IMG/VR virus record: IMGVR_UViG_3300033148_001649
Coordinates: 1-39,087 of that record
Length of the DNA stretch: 39,087 nucleotides
From: a virus
Direction: 5' to 3' (one strand)
The position numbers were made by a program, and so were the translations under genes. This document shows positions 30,518 to 36,786 of the stretch, piece after piece; position 1 is the stretch's first letter; each line of letters starts with the position of its first letter. Below the pieces are notes generated by a model. It made no database searches, had not been told where the DNA came from, and saw only the letters and a program-made list of their open reading frames with translations.

Positions 30518-31279
30518 ATGGGGTACACAAAGCTGTTCAACGAAATAATCATGTCAACAGTCTGGCGTGAATCCGATCCGACAAGGCTTCTCTGGATTAC
30601 AATGCTTGCTTTAAAAGACAGGTGGCACATAGTCAACGCCTCAATGCCAGGTCTCGCAGACGCGGCCAGAATCACGATAGAGGAATGCCGGCAATCTCTG
30701 GAGACATTATCACAACCTGACCCACATTCCCGCAGCAAAGAACATGAAGGCCGCAGAATCGAACCTTGTGACGGTGGATGGGTAATACTAAATGGGGAAA
30801 AATACCGGAATAAAATGAGTCTTGACGAAAGGCGAGAATATCAAAGACTTAAGCAAAGGGAGTACCGAGAAAAGAAAAAAGCATCAGATAATAACGTTAA
30901 AAGTTGTCTACAATCGAGTCAACAATTGACACATACAGAAGCAGAAACAAAAGCAGATACAAATAATAAAACCTTTGTCGGGCAAAGCCCAACATTGCCC
31001 ATTAAAAATAATTTCCGAAAAGAAGCAAAAGAAATTATCGTCTTCCTGAACGAAAAAACAGGGAAGGCTTTTCAGCCTGTGGACGCAAACATAAATTTCA
31101 TCGTTGCAAGACTCAAGGAAGGTGCGACCATCACGAACTGCCGACAAGTGATTGCTCGGAAAGTCCGGGAATGGAAAGGCGATGAAGAAAACAATAAATA
31201 TCTCAGGCCAGCGACATTATTCAATAAATCCAAGTTTTGGCAATACGAGGGGGAATGCGTGGTGAAAAACAATGGGTAA
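30518..31279 (+). CDS. Replication initiation protein with phage C-terminal (TIGR02220-like) domain
   Basis: 253 aa. N-terminal ~90 residues (LFNEIIMSTVWRESDPTRLL, ITIEECRQSLETLSQPDPHS) resemble the winged-helix part of O-type phage replication proteins. A basic linker with REYQRLKQREYREKKKA follows. The C-terminal domain has FLNEKTGKAFQPVDANINFI, RKVREWKGDEENNKYLRPAT and LFNKSKFWQYEGE, matching the conserved TIGR02220/Phg_2220_C phage domain. It would open the phage origin and recruit the helicase. No obvious helicase or helicase loader gene follows, so host proteins are probably used. Confidence 0.82.
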   Translation: MGYTKLFNEIIMSTVWRESDPTRLLWITMLALKDRWHIVNASMPGLADAARITIEECRQSLETLSQPDPHSRSKEHEGRRIEPCDGGWVILNGEKYRNKMSLDERREYQRLKQREYREKKKASDNNVKSCLQSSQQLTHTEAETKADTNNKTFVGQSPTLPIKNNFRKEAKEIIVFLNEKTGKAFQPVDANINFIVARLKEGATITNCRQVIARKVREWKGDEENNKYLRPATLFNKSKFWQYEGECVVKNNG

Positions 31280-31583
31280 TAAATACTGCGGTGACTGTGG
31301 TGACGTACTGAGTGGCGATAGCTGTAGTTGCGGATGGGTGGATAAGTCACAACCGAATGCAAGGAATTATATTTGCAGAATCACTGGCTGCAATAATACA
31401 GCCGTCCACCGACAAGAACCTTTTCTGTGTATCCGGCATTTAAGCCAACCTCACATGAAAGAATTTTACGAATACCACAAGGCACATCATAACCACCAGT
31501 ACGAAGATGAAACCAGAGTGGAGTGGATGCAGCGGTTAAAAGAATCGCGGGAAGAAAACATTGGGCGGTTTTTAAGCAGATGA
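31272..31583 (+). CDS. Zinc-finger protein, hypothetical
   Basis: 103 aa. KYCGDCGDVLSGDSCSCGW has four or five closely spaced cysteines, then YICRITGCNNTAVHRQEPFL with CIRHLSQPHMK adds Cys/His ligands. Two small zinc sites are likely. The charged helical C-terminus (ETRVEWMQRLKESREENIGR) may bind a partner. It overlaps the replication gene by 8 nt and the next gene by 4 nt, so it could serve replication. Confidence 0.6.
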   Translation: MGNKYCGDCGDVLSGDSCSCGWVDKSQPNARNYICRITGCNNTAVHRQEPFLCIRHLSQPHMKEFYEYHKAHHNHQYEDETRVEWMQRLKESREENIGRFLSR

Positions 31584-31768
31584 AAAACGCATTTAAAGAC
31601 TTAGGTGATTTATGGGTTAGGGAAGCACTGAAAGAAGCTAAAAGAAAGTATTTGGAAGCGACTAATGCCTATCAGAGCTTGAAAAATAAGGAAACCGACT
31701 ATGCAAAATCTATAAATCGCTTGGTTGGAGCTAGATTAAAAGAGGTAGAAGTATGGGAAAAAGCATAA
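31580..31768 (+). CDS. Small coiled-coil protein
   Basis: 62 aa from the ATG at 31580, which overlaps the previous stop in ATGA form; the extended start at 31523 is inside that gene. DLWVREALKEAKRKYLEATN then YQSLKNKETDYAKSINRLVG: all-helical, highly charged. Unknown role. Confidence 0.55.
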   Translation: MKNAFKDLGDLWVREALKEAKRKYLEATNAYQSLKNKETDYAKSINRLVGARLKEVEVWEKA

Positions 31769-31863
31769 TAGTTGGAGAGAATGACAAGCCCTCAGTATAC
31801 GCGAGAGAGCCTTTTCTATGTGCTGATTGTGTTTGTGCTAAGGGGGTGATAGGTGACATGTGA
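31753..31863 (+). CDS. Possible 36-aa Cys-containing peptide
   Basis: MGKSIIVGENDKPSVYAREP then FLCADCVCAKG. Two overlapping CxxC/CxC knuckles and overlaps with both neighbours (16 and 11 nt) favour a real gene, but length is against certainty. Confidence 0.35.
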   Translation: MGKSIIVGENDKPSVYAREPFLCADCVCAKGVIGDM

Positions 31864-32089
31864 ATGCAAAGTCTGTGAATACGGGAAGCTGGTAGAGCAA
31901 AATATAAATATACTGCCTGAGCCACAACGGAAATTTTTTAATGACATGTACTCTAATTTAGCTCATGCAGAAGAAGACAGGGATTATTACAAGGCTATTG
32001 TGAAGGGAACATGGCCTAATGCCGACGGAATAATAGCATTGATGCGGAGAGTTAAGGAAGTGAAGAATGAAAACCTACCTACACGGTGA
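31853..32089 (+). CDS. Small Cys-containing phage protein
   Basis: 78 aa with a GTG start preceded by AGGGGG. CECKVCEYGKLVEQNINILP then PQRKFFNDMYSNLAHAEEDR and DYYKAIVKGTWPNADGIIA. The 'C.C..C.....', 'R.FF..MY..L...E.D...Y..I..G.WP' pattern recurs in phage early proteins of unknown role. A short frame at 32066-32098 after it is too small to call. Confidence 0.7.
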   Translation: MTCECKVCEYGKLVEQNINILPEPQRKFFNDMYSNLAHAEEDRDYYKAIVKGTWPNADGIIALMRRVKEVKNENLPTR

Positions 32090-32095
32090 CGACAA

Positions 32096-32416
32096 ATGAT
32101 AGACCCGCAAGAATTATATAACAGAGCTATGGAAGCAGCAGAGGATTGGGCTGACAAGGATCATGCCAGCGGAATACTGGAAGACGCTGTTTCCGCAATG
32201 GAAGGGATGCTGGTTGCCGAACTGAAAGCCAAGGGTGAGCCTGTGACGGTTATCCTCAAGTTGGTAAAGAATGATTCACGCTGGAAAGAAGCGGCACAGA
32301 ATTGGCGTACCGCAAGAAAGGAGGCGTTAATCGCACGACTCAAATATGAGCAGGTAAATCGTTTCATGGATAATGTAAGGACAAAGGAATCAACCGAAAG
32401 AGCGTTGGCAAGATGA
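32096..32416 (+). CDS. Helical phage protein
   Basis: 106 aa. YNRAMEAAEDWADKDHASGI then MEGMLVAELKAKGEPVTVIL and KYEQVNRFMDNVRTKESTER. Entirely helical and charged; similar proteins ('A..W..A...A...L...LK..L..EA', 'K..Y......W.....E') are frequent in phage replication operons. Function undefined. Confidence 0.65.
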   Translation: MIDPQELYNRAMEAAEDWADKDHASGILEDAVSAMEGMLVAELKAKGEPVTVILKLVKNDSRWKEAAQNWRTARKEALIARLKYEQVNRFMDNVRTKESTERALAR

Positions 32417-32435
32417 ATTTACCGAGGCCGGAAGA

Positions 32436-32621
32436 ATGACAGTAATTCCGTTTAATTGGTTGAGCGGGTGGGCTTGTGCCGAATGTAGAAAATATGTGAG
32501 CAGTATATTAAATGAAAAAACAGAATTATATGAGCCAACGTCAAAATATTGGAGCGTAGAACATCAAGAGGTGTACTGTTCTGCTGCGTGTGGGTTAAAA
32601 AAACATGAGTCTCGAAAATGA
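32436..32621 (+). CDS. Small zinc-binding protein
   Basis: 61 aa. CAECRKYVSSILNEKTELYE and YCSAACGLKKHESRK give CxxC and CxxxC pairs, as in a small zinc ribbon. Overlaps the NinG start by 4 nt. Probably acts with the neighbouring recombination gene; unproven. Confidence 0.6.
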   Translation: MTVIPFNWLSGWACAECRKYVSSILNEKTELYEPTSKYWSVEHQEVYCSAACGLKKHESRK

Positions 32622-33154
32622 GAAAGAAGAAATGTAAAAACTGCAAGACTGTTTTCCAGCCTGTCAGGCCACTGCAACAGGCATGTAAGCCACGGTGTGC
32701 AATTGAGCTGATCAGAAAAAAACAGGAGAAAATGTACCGAAAGGAAACCCGTGAGCGAAAGAAAAAACTTAAATCAAAATCAGACTGGCTGAAAGAAGCG
32801 CAGACAGTCTGCAATAAATACATTCGCATGAGAGACAAAGGTAAACCATGTATTAGTTGTGGGAAGGAGGATAACGGGCAACATCAACGCCATGCTTCAC
32901 ACTTTAAATCAATGGGAAACTGTAGTCCTTTAAGATTCCATGAGATGAATATTCACGCGAGCTGCATGAGGTGTAATTCGTATTTAAGCGGCAATCTACT
33001 AAAGTATAAAAATAGTCTAATAAAAAAGCACGGAAAAGAGATTGTGGGCTGGATGGAAGCACAAACACAAACTTATTCATGGGATATAGAAGACATAAAA
33101 GAAGTGAAGAAATACTATAAACAAAAAATCACGGTGATGGATAATGAAATATAA
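32618..33154 (+). CDS. ninG: NinG/Rap recombination protein
   Basis: 178 aa. KKKCKNCKTVFQPVRPLQQA with CKPRCA is the N-terminal zinc knuckle. A basic coiled coil (KQEKMYRKETRERKKKLKSK) is followed by the nuclease-like CISCGKEDNGQHQRHASHF with MNIHASCMRCNSYLSGNLL, the NinG/Rap signature. NinG is a structure-specific endonuclease that resolves recombination intermediates (Holliday-junction-like). It probably works with the annealing protein at 25655. Confidence 0.92.
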   Translation: MRKKKCKNCKTVFQPVRPLQQACKPRCAIELIRKKQEKMYRKETRERKKKLKSKSDWLKEAQTVCNKYIRMRDKGKPCISCGKEDNGQHQRHASHFKSMGNCSPLRFHEMNIHASCMRCNSYLSGNLLKYKNSLIKKHGKEIVGWMEAQTQTYSWDIEDIKEVKKYYKQKITVMDNEI

Positions 33155-33172
33155 ATTACTGGAGGATATAAC

Positions 33173-33343
33173 ATGATAGTAGAAACAATAACAAACTACC
33201 TAATTTGGGGTATAGTCGGTCTAATTGTGTTAATCGTTGCATTAGTAGCCGTTTGGATTGCTATTTACTGTCAGTCCGAATTCAAGAAAAGGCAGGAACC
33301 GGACGAACATGAATACCTGGGGGATGAGCGAAGGGTTAAATGA
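33173..33343 (+). CDS. Small single-pass membrane protein (56 aa)
   Basis: MIVETITNYLIWGIVGLIVL continues hydrophobic to about residue 32, then a charged cytosolic tail (FKKRQEPDEHEYLGDERRVK). GGAGG precedes the ATG and the stop overlaps the next start (ATGA). Unknown role. Confidence 0.6.
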   Translation: MIVETITNYLIWGIVGLIVLIVALVAVWIAIYCQSEFKKRQEPDEHEYLGDERRVK

Positions 33344-33540
33344 TGCACAAGTCCGATTATAAAGACCCTTTGGACGTACTATTAACCCGCGAATCATGGA
33401 AAGAGGGGTGTAGGGGCTGCCATGGGAGCGTTTATAGCTTAAAAGACAGAAAGTATATCTGTGACGTAAAGCAAGCAGGGCATCCGAACATGGGGAAGGA
33501 TACTTGTCAGTTCTGGAGGGGGAAGTATAATAAATCATGA
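33340..33540 (+). CDS. Small Cys-rich phage protein
   Basis: 66 aa. CRGCHGSVYSLKDRKYICD and DTCQFWRGKY: four cysteines in a 'C.GC...........C.......G......C..W' layout shared by small phage proteins. Metal-binding is likely. Coupled to both neighbours by 4-nt overlaps. Confidence 0.65.
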   Translation: MMHKSDYKDPLDVLLTRESWKEGCRGCHGSVYSLKDRKYICDVKQAGHPNMGKDTCQFWRGKYNKS

Positions 33541-33632
33541 GTGAAAGCCAAATACAACAAGAAATAATGGCGATGTTAAGTGAGCACCCTCTGGCATGAG
33601 TGATATAATAGGCCAAATGAGGGATAACTAAA
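33537..33632 (+). pseudogene. VRR-NUC nuclease remnant
   Basis: A 20-codon frame (MSESQIQQEIMAMLSEHPLA, then stop) overlapping the preceding gene resembles the N-terminus of phage VRR-NUC nucleases ('ES.IQ.EI...L..HP'). A second short frame from 33597 encodes MSDIIGQMRD, the family's conserved 'G.SDIIG.....G' metal-site segment. The ~40-50 residues normally between and everything after are missing. I read this as a gene reduced by deletion. The homology is from memory and the pieces are short. Confidence 0.45.
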
Positions 33633-34031
33633 ATGGGTATGTATACGGAATTTCATTTTAATGTAGAGCTAAAACAGAATGCACCAAGAAGTGTTATCGA
33701 AGTGCTTGAATACATGCTAGGCACTAGGGAGAAACGGCCGGAGTTACCAGATCATCCATTATTTGCGACAAGTAGATGGCGGATTATGCTGCAAATGGAT
33801 AGTTATTATTTTGATGCGGATACATATAGTACTTTACGTTTTGATGAAATATCAAATGCGTATTATTTATGTGTAAGATGTAATCTTAAGAATTATGATA
33901 ATGAAATAGAATTATTTATTAATTGGATAAATCCTTATATTGATGCTTTTGAAGATGATTTTCTTGGATTTAGCAGATATGAGGAAACGGAAAGCCCAAA
34001 ATTGATATTTTATACGGAGATAAGTCAATGA
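33633..34031 (+). CDS. Conserved phage protein of unknown function
   Basis: 132 aa. MGMYTEFHFNVELKQNAPRS then VIEVLEYMLGTREKRPELPD and WINPYIDAFEDDFLGF. The 'MGMYTE......L......VI..L.YM' opening and the 'IKNY..EI..F..WI.PYI' middle (here LKNYDNEIELFINWINPYI) are shared by a widespread phage and bacterial family of unknown function. Alpha/beta fold likely. An inverted repeat follows. Confidence 0.75.
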   Translation: MGMYTEFHFNVELKQNAPRSVIEVLEYMLGTREKRPELPDHPLFATSRWRIMLQMDSYYFDADTYSTLRFDEISNAYYLCVRCNLKNYDNEIELFINWINPYIDAFEDDFLGFSRYEETESPKLIFYTEISQ

Positions 34032-34049
34032 AAAGAAGAACATTTGAAC

Positions 34050-34068
34050 TGTCCGAAAATAGCGGACA
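34050..34068. repeat. Inverted repeat between genes
   Basis: TGTCCG (34050-34055) and CGGACA (34063-34068) with a 7-nt loop, in the 62-bp gap before the putative late regulator. No T run, so operator or RNA hairpin rather than terminator. Confidence 0.45.
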
Positions 34069-34093
34069 ATTGCCATAGAGCCTTGGGGGCTTA

Positions 34094-34642
34094 ATGATTA
34101 CCAATAACGAGGGTTTATTAGTATTCGACAATGCCCCTTCTGCTGTAGCGTGGGCTGATCAGGTATTAACCCGTAGACACCCTGTAGGGACGCTGGCGGC
34201 GTTCTTCTCCAAGACTGGCATGGATAGGGAGGTTATTGAGGAAACGGCTCTTACAGTCTCTACTTGCTTGGCAGGCATAACACCCAAGATATCAGGCACT
34301 ATGTATCGTTATACCTACGGACATACGGATATTGAGCAGGAGAAGTTCATACTTTACGAGATTATGGGTGGTATCGGCCAAAAGTATCCTAATTTTGCGG
34401 CAGAGAAGCTATGTGTATTAGCAATTGCTACTATACGAGCCATAAGAAGGCAGAAAAGAAGGGGTGAAAATAGAATAAATATCAGGAAGTTATGTAATAG
34501 TATTCACATGAAAAGACAATGGTTTTATAAACGTGGGTATTCGTGGGTTCATAATGATTTAAGAGAAAGAGCCGAGCAATGGATTGATAGCGCGGAACGG
34601 GATTTAACTATAAAGCTGAGTGATATAAACCTATTCGATTGA
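34094..34642 (+). CDS. Putative late regulator (antiterminator Q position), unrecognised family
   Basis: 182 aa. AWADQVLTRRHPVGTLAAFF opens the protein, with FSKTGMDREVIEETALTVST, a central helical LYEIMGGIGQKYPNFAAEKL, and a C-terminal NIRKLCNSIHMKRQWFYKRG then YSWVHNDLRERAEQWIDSAE, a basic helix-turn-helix-like segment. It is the last gene of the early/middle operon, just before a candidate promoter and the fibre genes, where lambdoid phages carry the late antiterminator. I do not recognise the family; the role rests on position and the DNA-binding look. Confidence 0.55.
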   Translation: MITNNEGLLVFDNAPSAVAWADQVLTRRHPVGTLAAFFSKTGMDREVIEETALTVSTCLAGITPKISGTMYRYTYGHTDIEQEKFILYEIMGGIGQKYPNFAAEKLCVLAIATIRAIRRQKRRGENRINIRKLCNSIHMKRQWFYKRGYSWVHNDLRERAEQWIDSAERDLTIKLSDINLFD

Positions 34643-34848
34643 AAACTTGACACTTTTACCTCTATAACCTACCCTATCCATATAGGGTGCAACAATGCCC
34701 CTAGACTAAACACAACCTCGTAATTGGGGTATTTTTATGTCAAAAATGCGTCCCGCAGAACACCACCTCTCGAACACAACAGATAACCAAGGCGAAGGCT
34801 CAACGGGTCTGCGGGGCAATTCATTTATATGTTTTATACGGTAATCAA
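34643..34848 (+). promoter_or_regulatory. Late-region control segment: promoter candidate, perfect palindrome, long-range stem
   Basis: 206 bp without a confident gene. TTGACA (34647-34652) is 17 bp from TACCCT (34670-34675), a weak -10. A perfect 7-bp hairpin, ACCCTAT/ATAGGGT (34671-34688), overlaps that -10 and looks like a regulator site. Further on, CCCGCAGA (34752-34759) pairs with TCTGCGGG (34808-34815). A 35-codon frame (34737-34844) is possible but unconvincing. The segment separates the putative regulator from the fibre genes and may be the late promoter. Confidence 0.5.
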
Positions 34849-35685
34849 ATGTTAGCTAATAGAGTCAAAGAAACCACCACCACAACAGGAACGGGGAATC
34901 TCACAACAGCGGGCGCGGTGACTAATTTCCAGACGTTTAATACTGCGTTTGGAACAGACAGGCGTTTTATCTATTGGCTTGTTGACGCTACGAATAACAT
35001 ATGGGAAACAGGTATAGGCTATTTATCCGCTTCGACTACGTTAGTAAGAGAAACGGTTTTAGATAACTCCAGCAATACGACTTCTGCATTAAGTTTAAGC
35101 GCAGGCACTAAAGATATATTTTGCGCTCAAAGCGAATTAACCGGATACAATGCGTTTTCAGGGGTTTCTTCATCTGCTGGATATTTAGCTTCTGGCTCGC
35201 ATGTAAATGCAACAACAACAAAAGGGTTAACAACCGACAGAGTTTTTTATGTTCCCTATGAGTTTTTATGTTCCGCACCAATAACAGCACTTGCTTTAGA
35301 GGTTACAACTTCCTCCGCGTCTTCCGTAGCCAGAATGGGGCTGTATGAGATTTTAGCTGACGGAGAACCTGGAGAATTAATCGCGGAAGGTAATGGAACA
35401 ATTGATACCTCAACCACAGGGTTTAAAACAATATCTTTAGCCGCAAGTTTATTTACTCCTCCCGGCTGGTATTTTATTGCCGTTGTTGCTGATGCCGCTA
35501 TTACCATCAGAGGCGTACCGAATGCAAATCTTAAGGCTGCCACTCCACTTGGTTCCACTACTGGCGGTACGTTAAATACTCATTGTTATGAGAACATAGG
35601 GTCAAGCTGGTCGGCCATGCCTACCCCCGCAGGCTCAGTGACATTAGCGGGTGGCTCGGTAATGAAAATGGGGGTCATAGTATGA
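34849..35685 (+). CDS. Tail fibre/virion protein
   Basis: 278 aa. ANRVKETTTTTGTGNLTTAG with AVTNFQTFNTAFGTDRRFIY is a common start of phage virion proteins of the tail fibre or decoration group. The middle is Ser/Thr-rich, and the C-terminal ~150 residues form a beta-rich domain (VARMGLYEILADGEPGELIA, FTPPGWYFIAVVADA). First gene after the control segment, and overlapping the next by 4 nt. Probably a tail or fibre component; not an enzyme by motif. Confidence 0.7.
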   Translation: MLANRVKETTTTTGTGNLTTAGAVTNFQTFNTAFGTDRRFIYWLVDATNNIWETGIGYLSASTTLVRETVLDNSSNTTSALSLSAGTKDIFCAQSELTGYNAFSGVSSSAGYLASGSHVNATTTKGLTTDRVFYVPYEFLCSAPITALALEVTTSSASSVARMGLYEILADGEPGELIAEGNGTIDTSTTGFKTISLAASLFTPPGWYFIAVVADAAITIRGVPNANLKAATPLGSTTGGTLNTHCYENIGSSWSAMPTPAGSVTLAGGSVMKMGVIV

Positions 35686-36089
35686 TTACCTATACTGAAA
35701 AAGGCATAGGGCTACATGATGCTATCCATGCAGCGGGGCATTCTTTAAAACATGCTAATGGCGTTTGGGTAAGTTCAGACGATACCGCAGTACAAGCGAT
35801 CATTGATTCTTACGATCCGATTATTAAAGCCAGAGCAGATAAAATTACAGAATTAAAAGCTGAAGGCTTGAGAAGGGCTAATTTAGTCTACGGTGATGAA
35901 GTTTTTGTTAGTGTCGGGGCGATTAAACTATTAATGGATATCGACGACACGTACACAAGACCGGGTGCGCCTGCTGCAAGGCTGGTATCTGTTAATCAAG
36001 TAATCACAATGTTTAATACAAAAAAGGCCGTTATTAACGCCGCTACCTTGGCAGAAGTAGAATCATATGACGTAACAGCAGGCTGGTAA
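35682..36089 (+). CDS. Small tail-associated protein, DUF4376-like
   Basis: 135 aa. HDAIHAAGHSLKHANGVWVS then IIDSYDPIIKARADKITELK with AEGLRRAN is a helix-rich pattern seen in fibre-associated phage proteins (DUF4376-like). The C-terminal half is helical (RLVSVNQVITMFNTKKAVIN). It lies between two fibre genes with overlaps on both sides. Fibre chaperone or structural connector. Confidence 0.55.
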   Translation: MITYTEKGIGLHDAIHAAGHSLKHANGVWVSSDDTAVQAIIDSYDPIIKARADKITELKAEGLRRANLVYGDEVFVSVGAIKLLMDIDDTYTRPGAPAARLVSVNQVITMFNTKKAVINAATLAEVESYDVTAGW

Positions 36090-36616
36090 TGTTTGGAGCC
36101 ATTGGCGAATTTGCAATTGGTGAGCTGGAATCGGGTATTACTGCTGCACTTACCGGAACAGTTACAGCTAGTATTACGGAATCAGACGTAGTAACCGGTA
36201 GTAAAACCATCATATTGACATTAACCGGGGATACCTGGGTAGCCTCTGGTGGAACATTTGACGCACAACGCCAGAATATCATTGATGGACTGGACTCAGC
36301 CCAAGCCGAAGGCACTGGATGGGATGCAGAAGTAAAAGCGAATGAGGTTGTTGGCGCGGTTGTAAGGACTTCAAGCACAGTAGTAACCGTTACTTTGTCT
36401 GCCGCAGCTTCTTACGATATAACAGCCCAAGAGACGATAACAGCAACAATCCCCGCAACCGCACTAGTTACAAGTGCTAGCGCAGTAATAGCTAGTCCGA
36501 CATTTACCGTTGATTTTGTGGCGGCTGGTGGAAGAATTATGAGCAGTTTAGCAAATCATGGCGGGTTGGCAGGTAAGGGTGGAATTGCAGGGCAAGGCGG
36601 GGGTTTGGCGGGTTGA
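36089..36616 (+). CDS. Fibre-associated protein with Gly-rich end
   Basis: 175 aa. EFAIGELESGITAALTGTVT and VTGSKTIILTLTGDTWVASG form a repeat-like beta domain (similar to virion Ig-like or 'SxN..G..T' modules). The end HGGLAGKGGIAGQGGGLAG is a short glycine-rich repeat. The start shares one base with the previous stop. Probably a tail fibre or capsid surface protein. Confidence 0.6.
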   Translation: MFGAIGEFAIGELESGITAALTGTVTASITESDVVTGSKTIILTLTGDTWVASGGTFDAQRQNIIDGLDSAQAEGTGWDAEVKANEVVGAVVRTSSTVVTVTLSAAASYDITAQETITATIPATALVTSASAVIASPTFTVDFVAAGGRIMSSLANHGGLAGKGGIAGQGGGLAG

Positions 36617-36626
36617 TGGATAAATT

Positions 36627-36785
36627 ATGAGAGATATTGTACTAGCAGATACAGTCTATATTGCCTTCACAACTCGCGCCTTTGCTACTGGCATACCAAC
36701 AGCCTTAGCCGGATCACCTGTTGTCTCCGCGTATGAAGACGCTGGCTTAACCCAGATTACCGCAGGCATAACATTTCGGGCTTAA
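36627..36785 (+). pseudogene. 5' fragment of the tail fibre gene
   Basis: 52 aa from the ATG at 36627. RDIVLADTVYIAFTTRAFAT then GSPVVSAYEDAGLTQITAGI matches the N-terminal domain of many phage fibre proteins ('T..ASG.PT.L.G.PVV..Y...S.TQIT.GITL..D'). It stops just after ITAGITFRA. The following frame picks up at GLNMLTIVATGANGFE, which is the expected continuation. I infer a short out-of-frame loss of about eight codons between them. Confidence 0.55.
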
Positions 36786-36786
36786 C

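Noticed and set aside
30900-30975. Iteron-like origin repeats inside the replication gene
   Set aside because: Only loose A-rich AGCAGA-like repeats; no regular spacing or clear DnaA boxes, so no origin is called.
32066-32098. 10-codon frame between two small genes
   Set aside because: Too short and without ribosome-site support beyond chance.
34737-34844. 35-codon frame before the fibre genes
   Set aside because: Has a weak ribosome site, but the sequence also forms a long-range stem and shows no protein-like pattern; described with the control segment instead.
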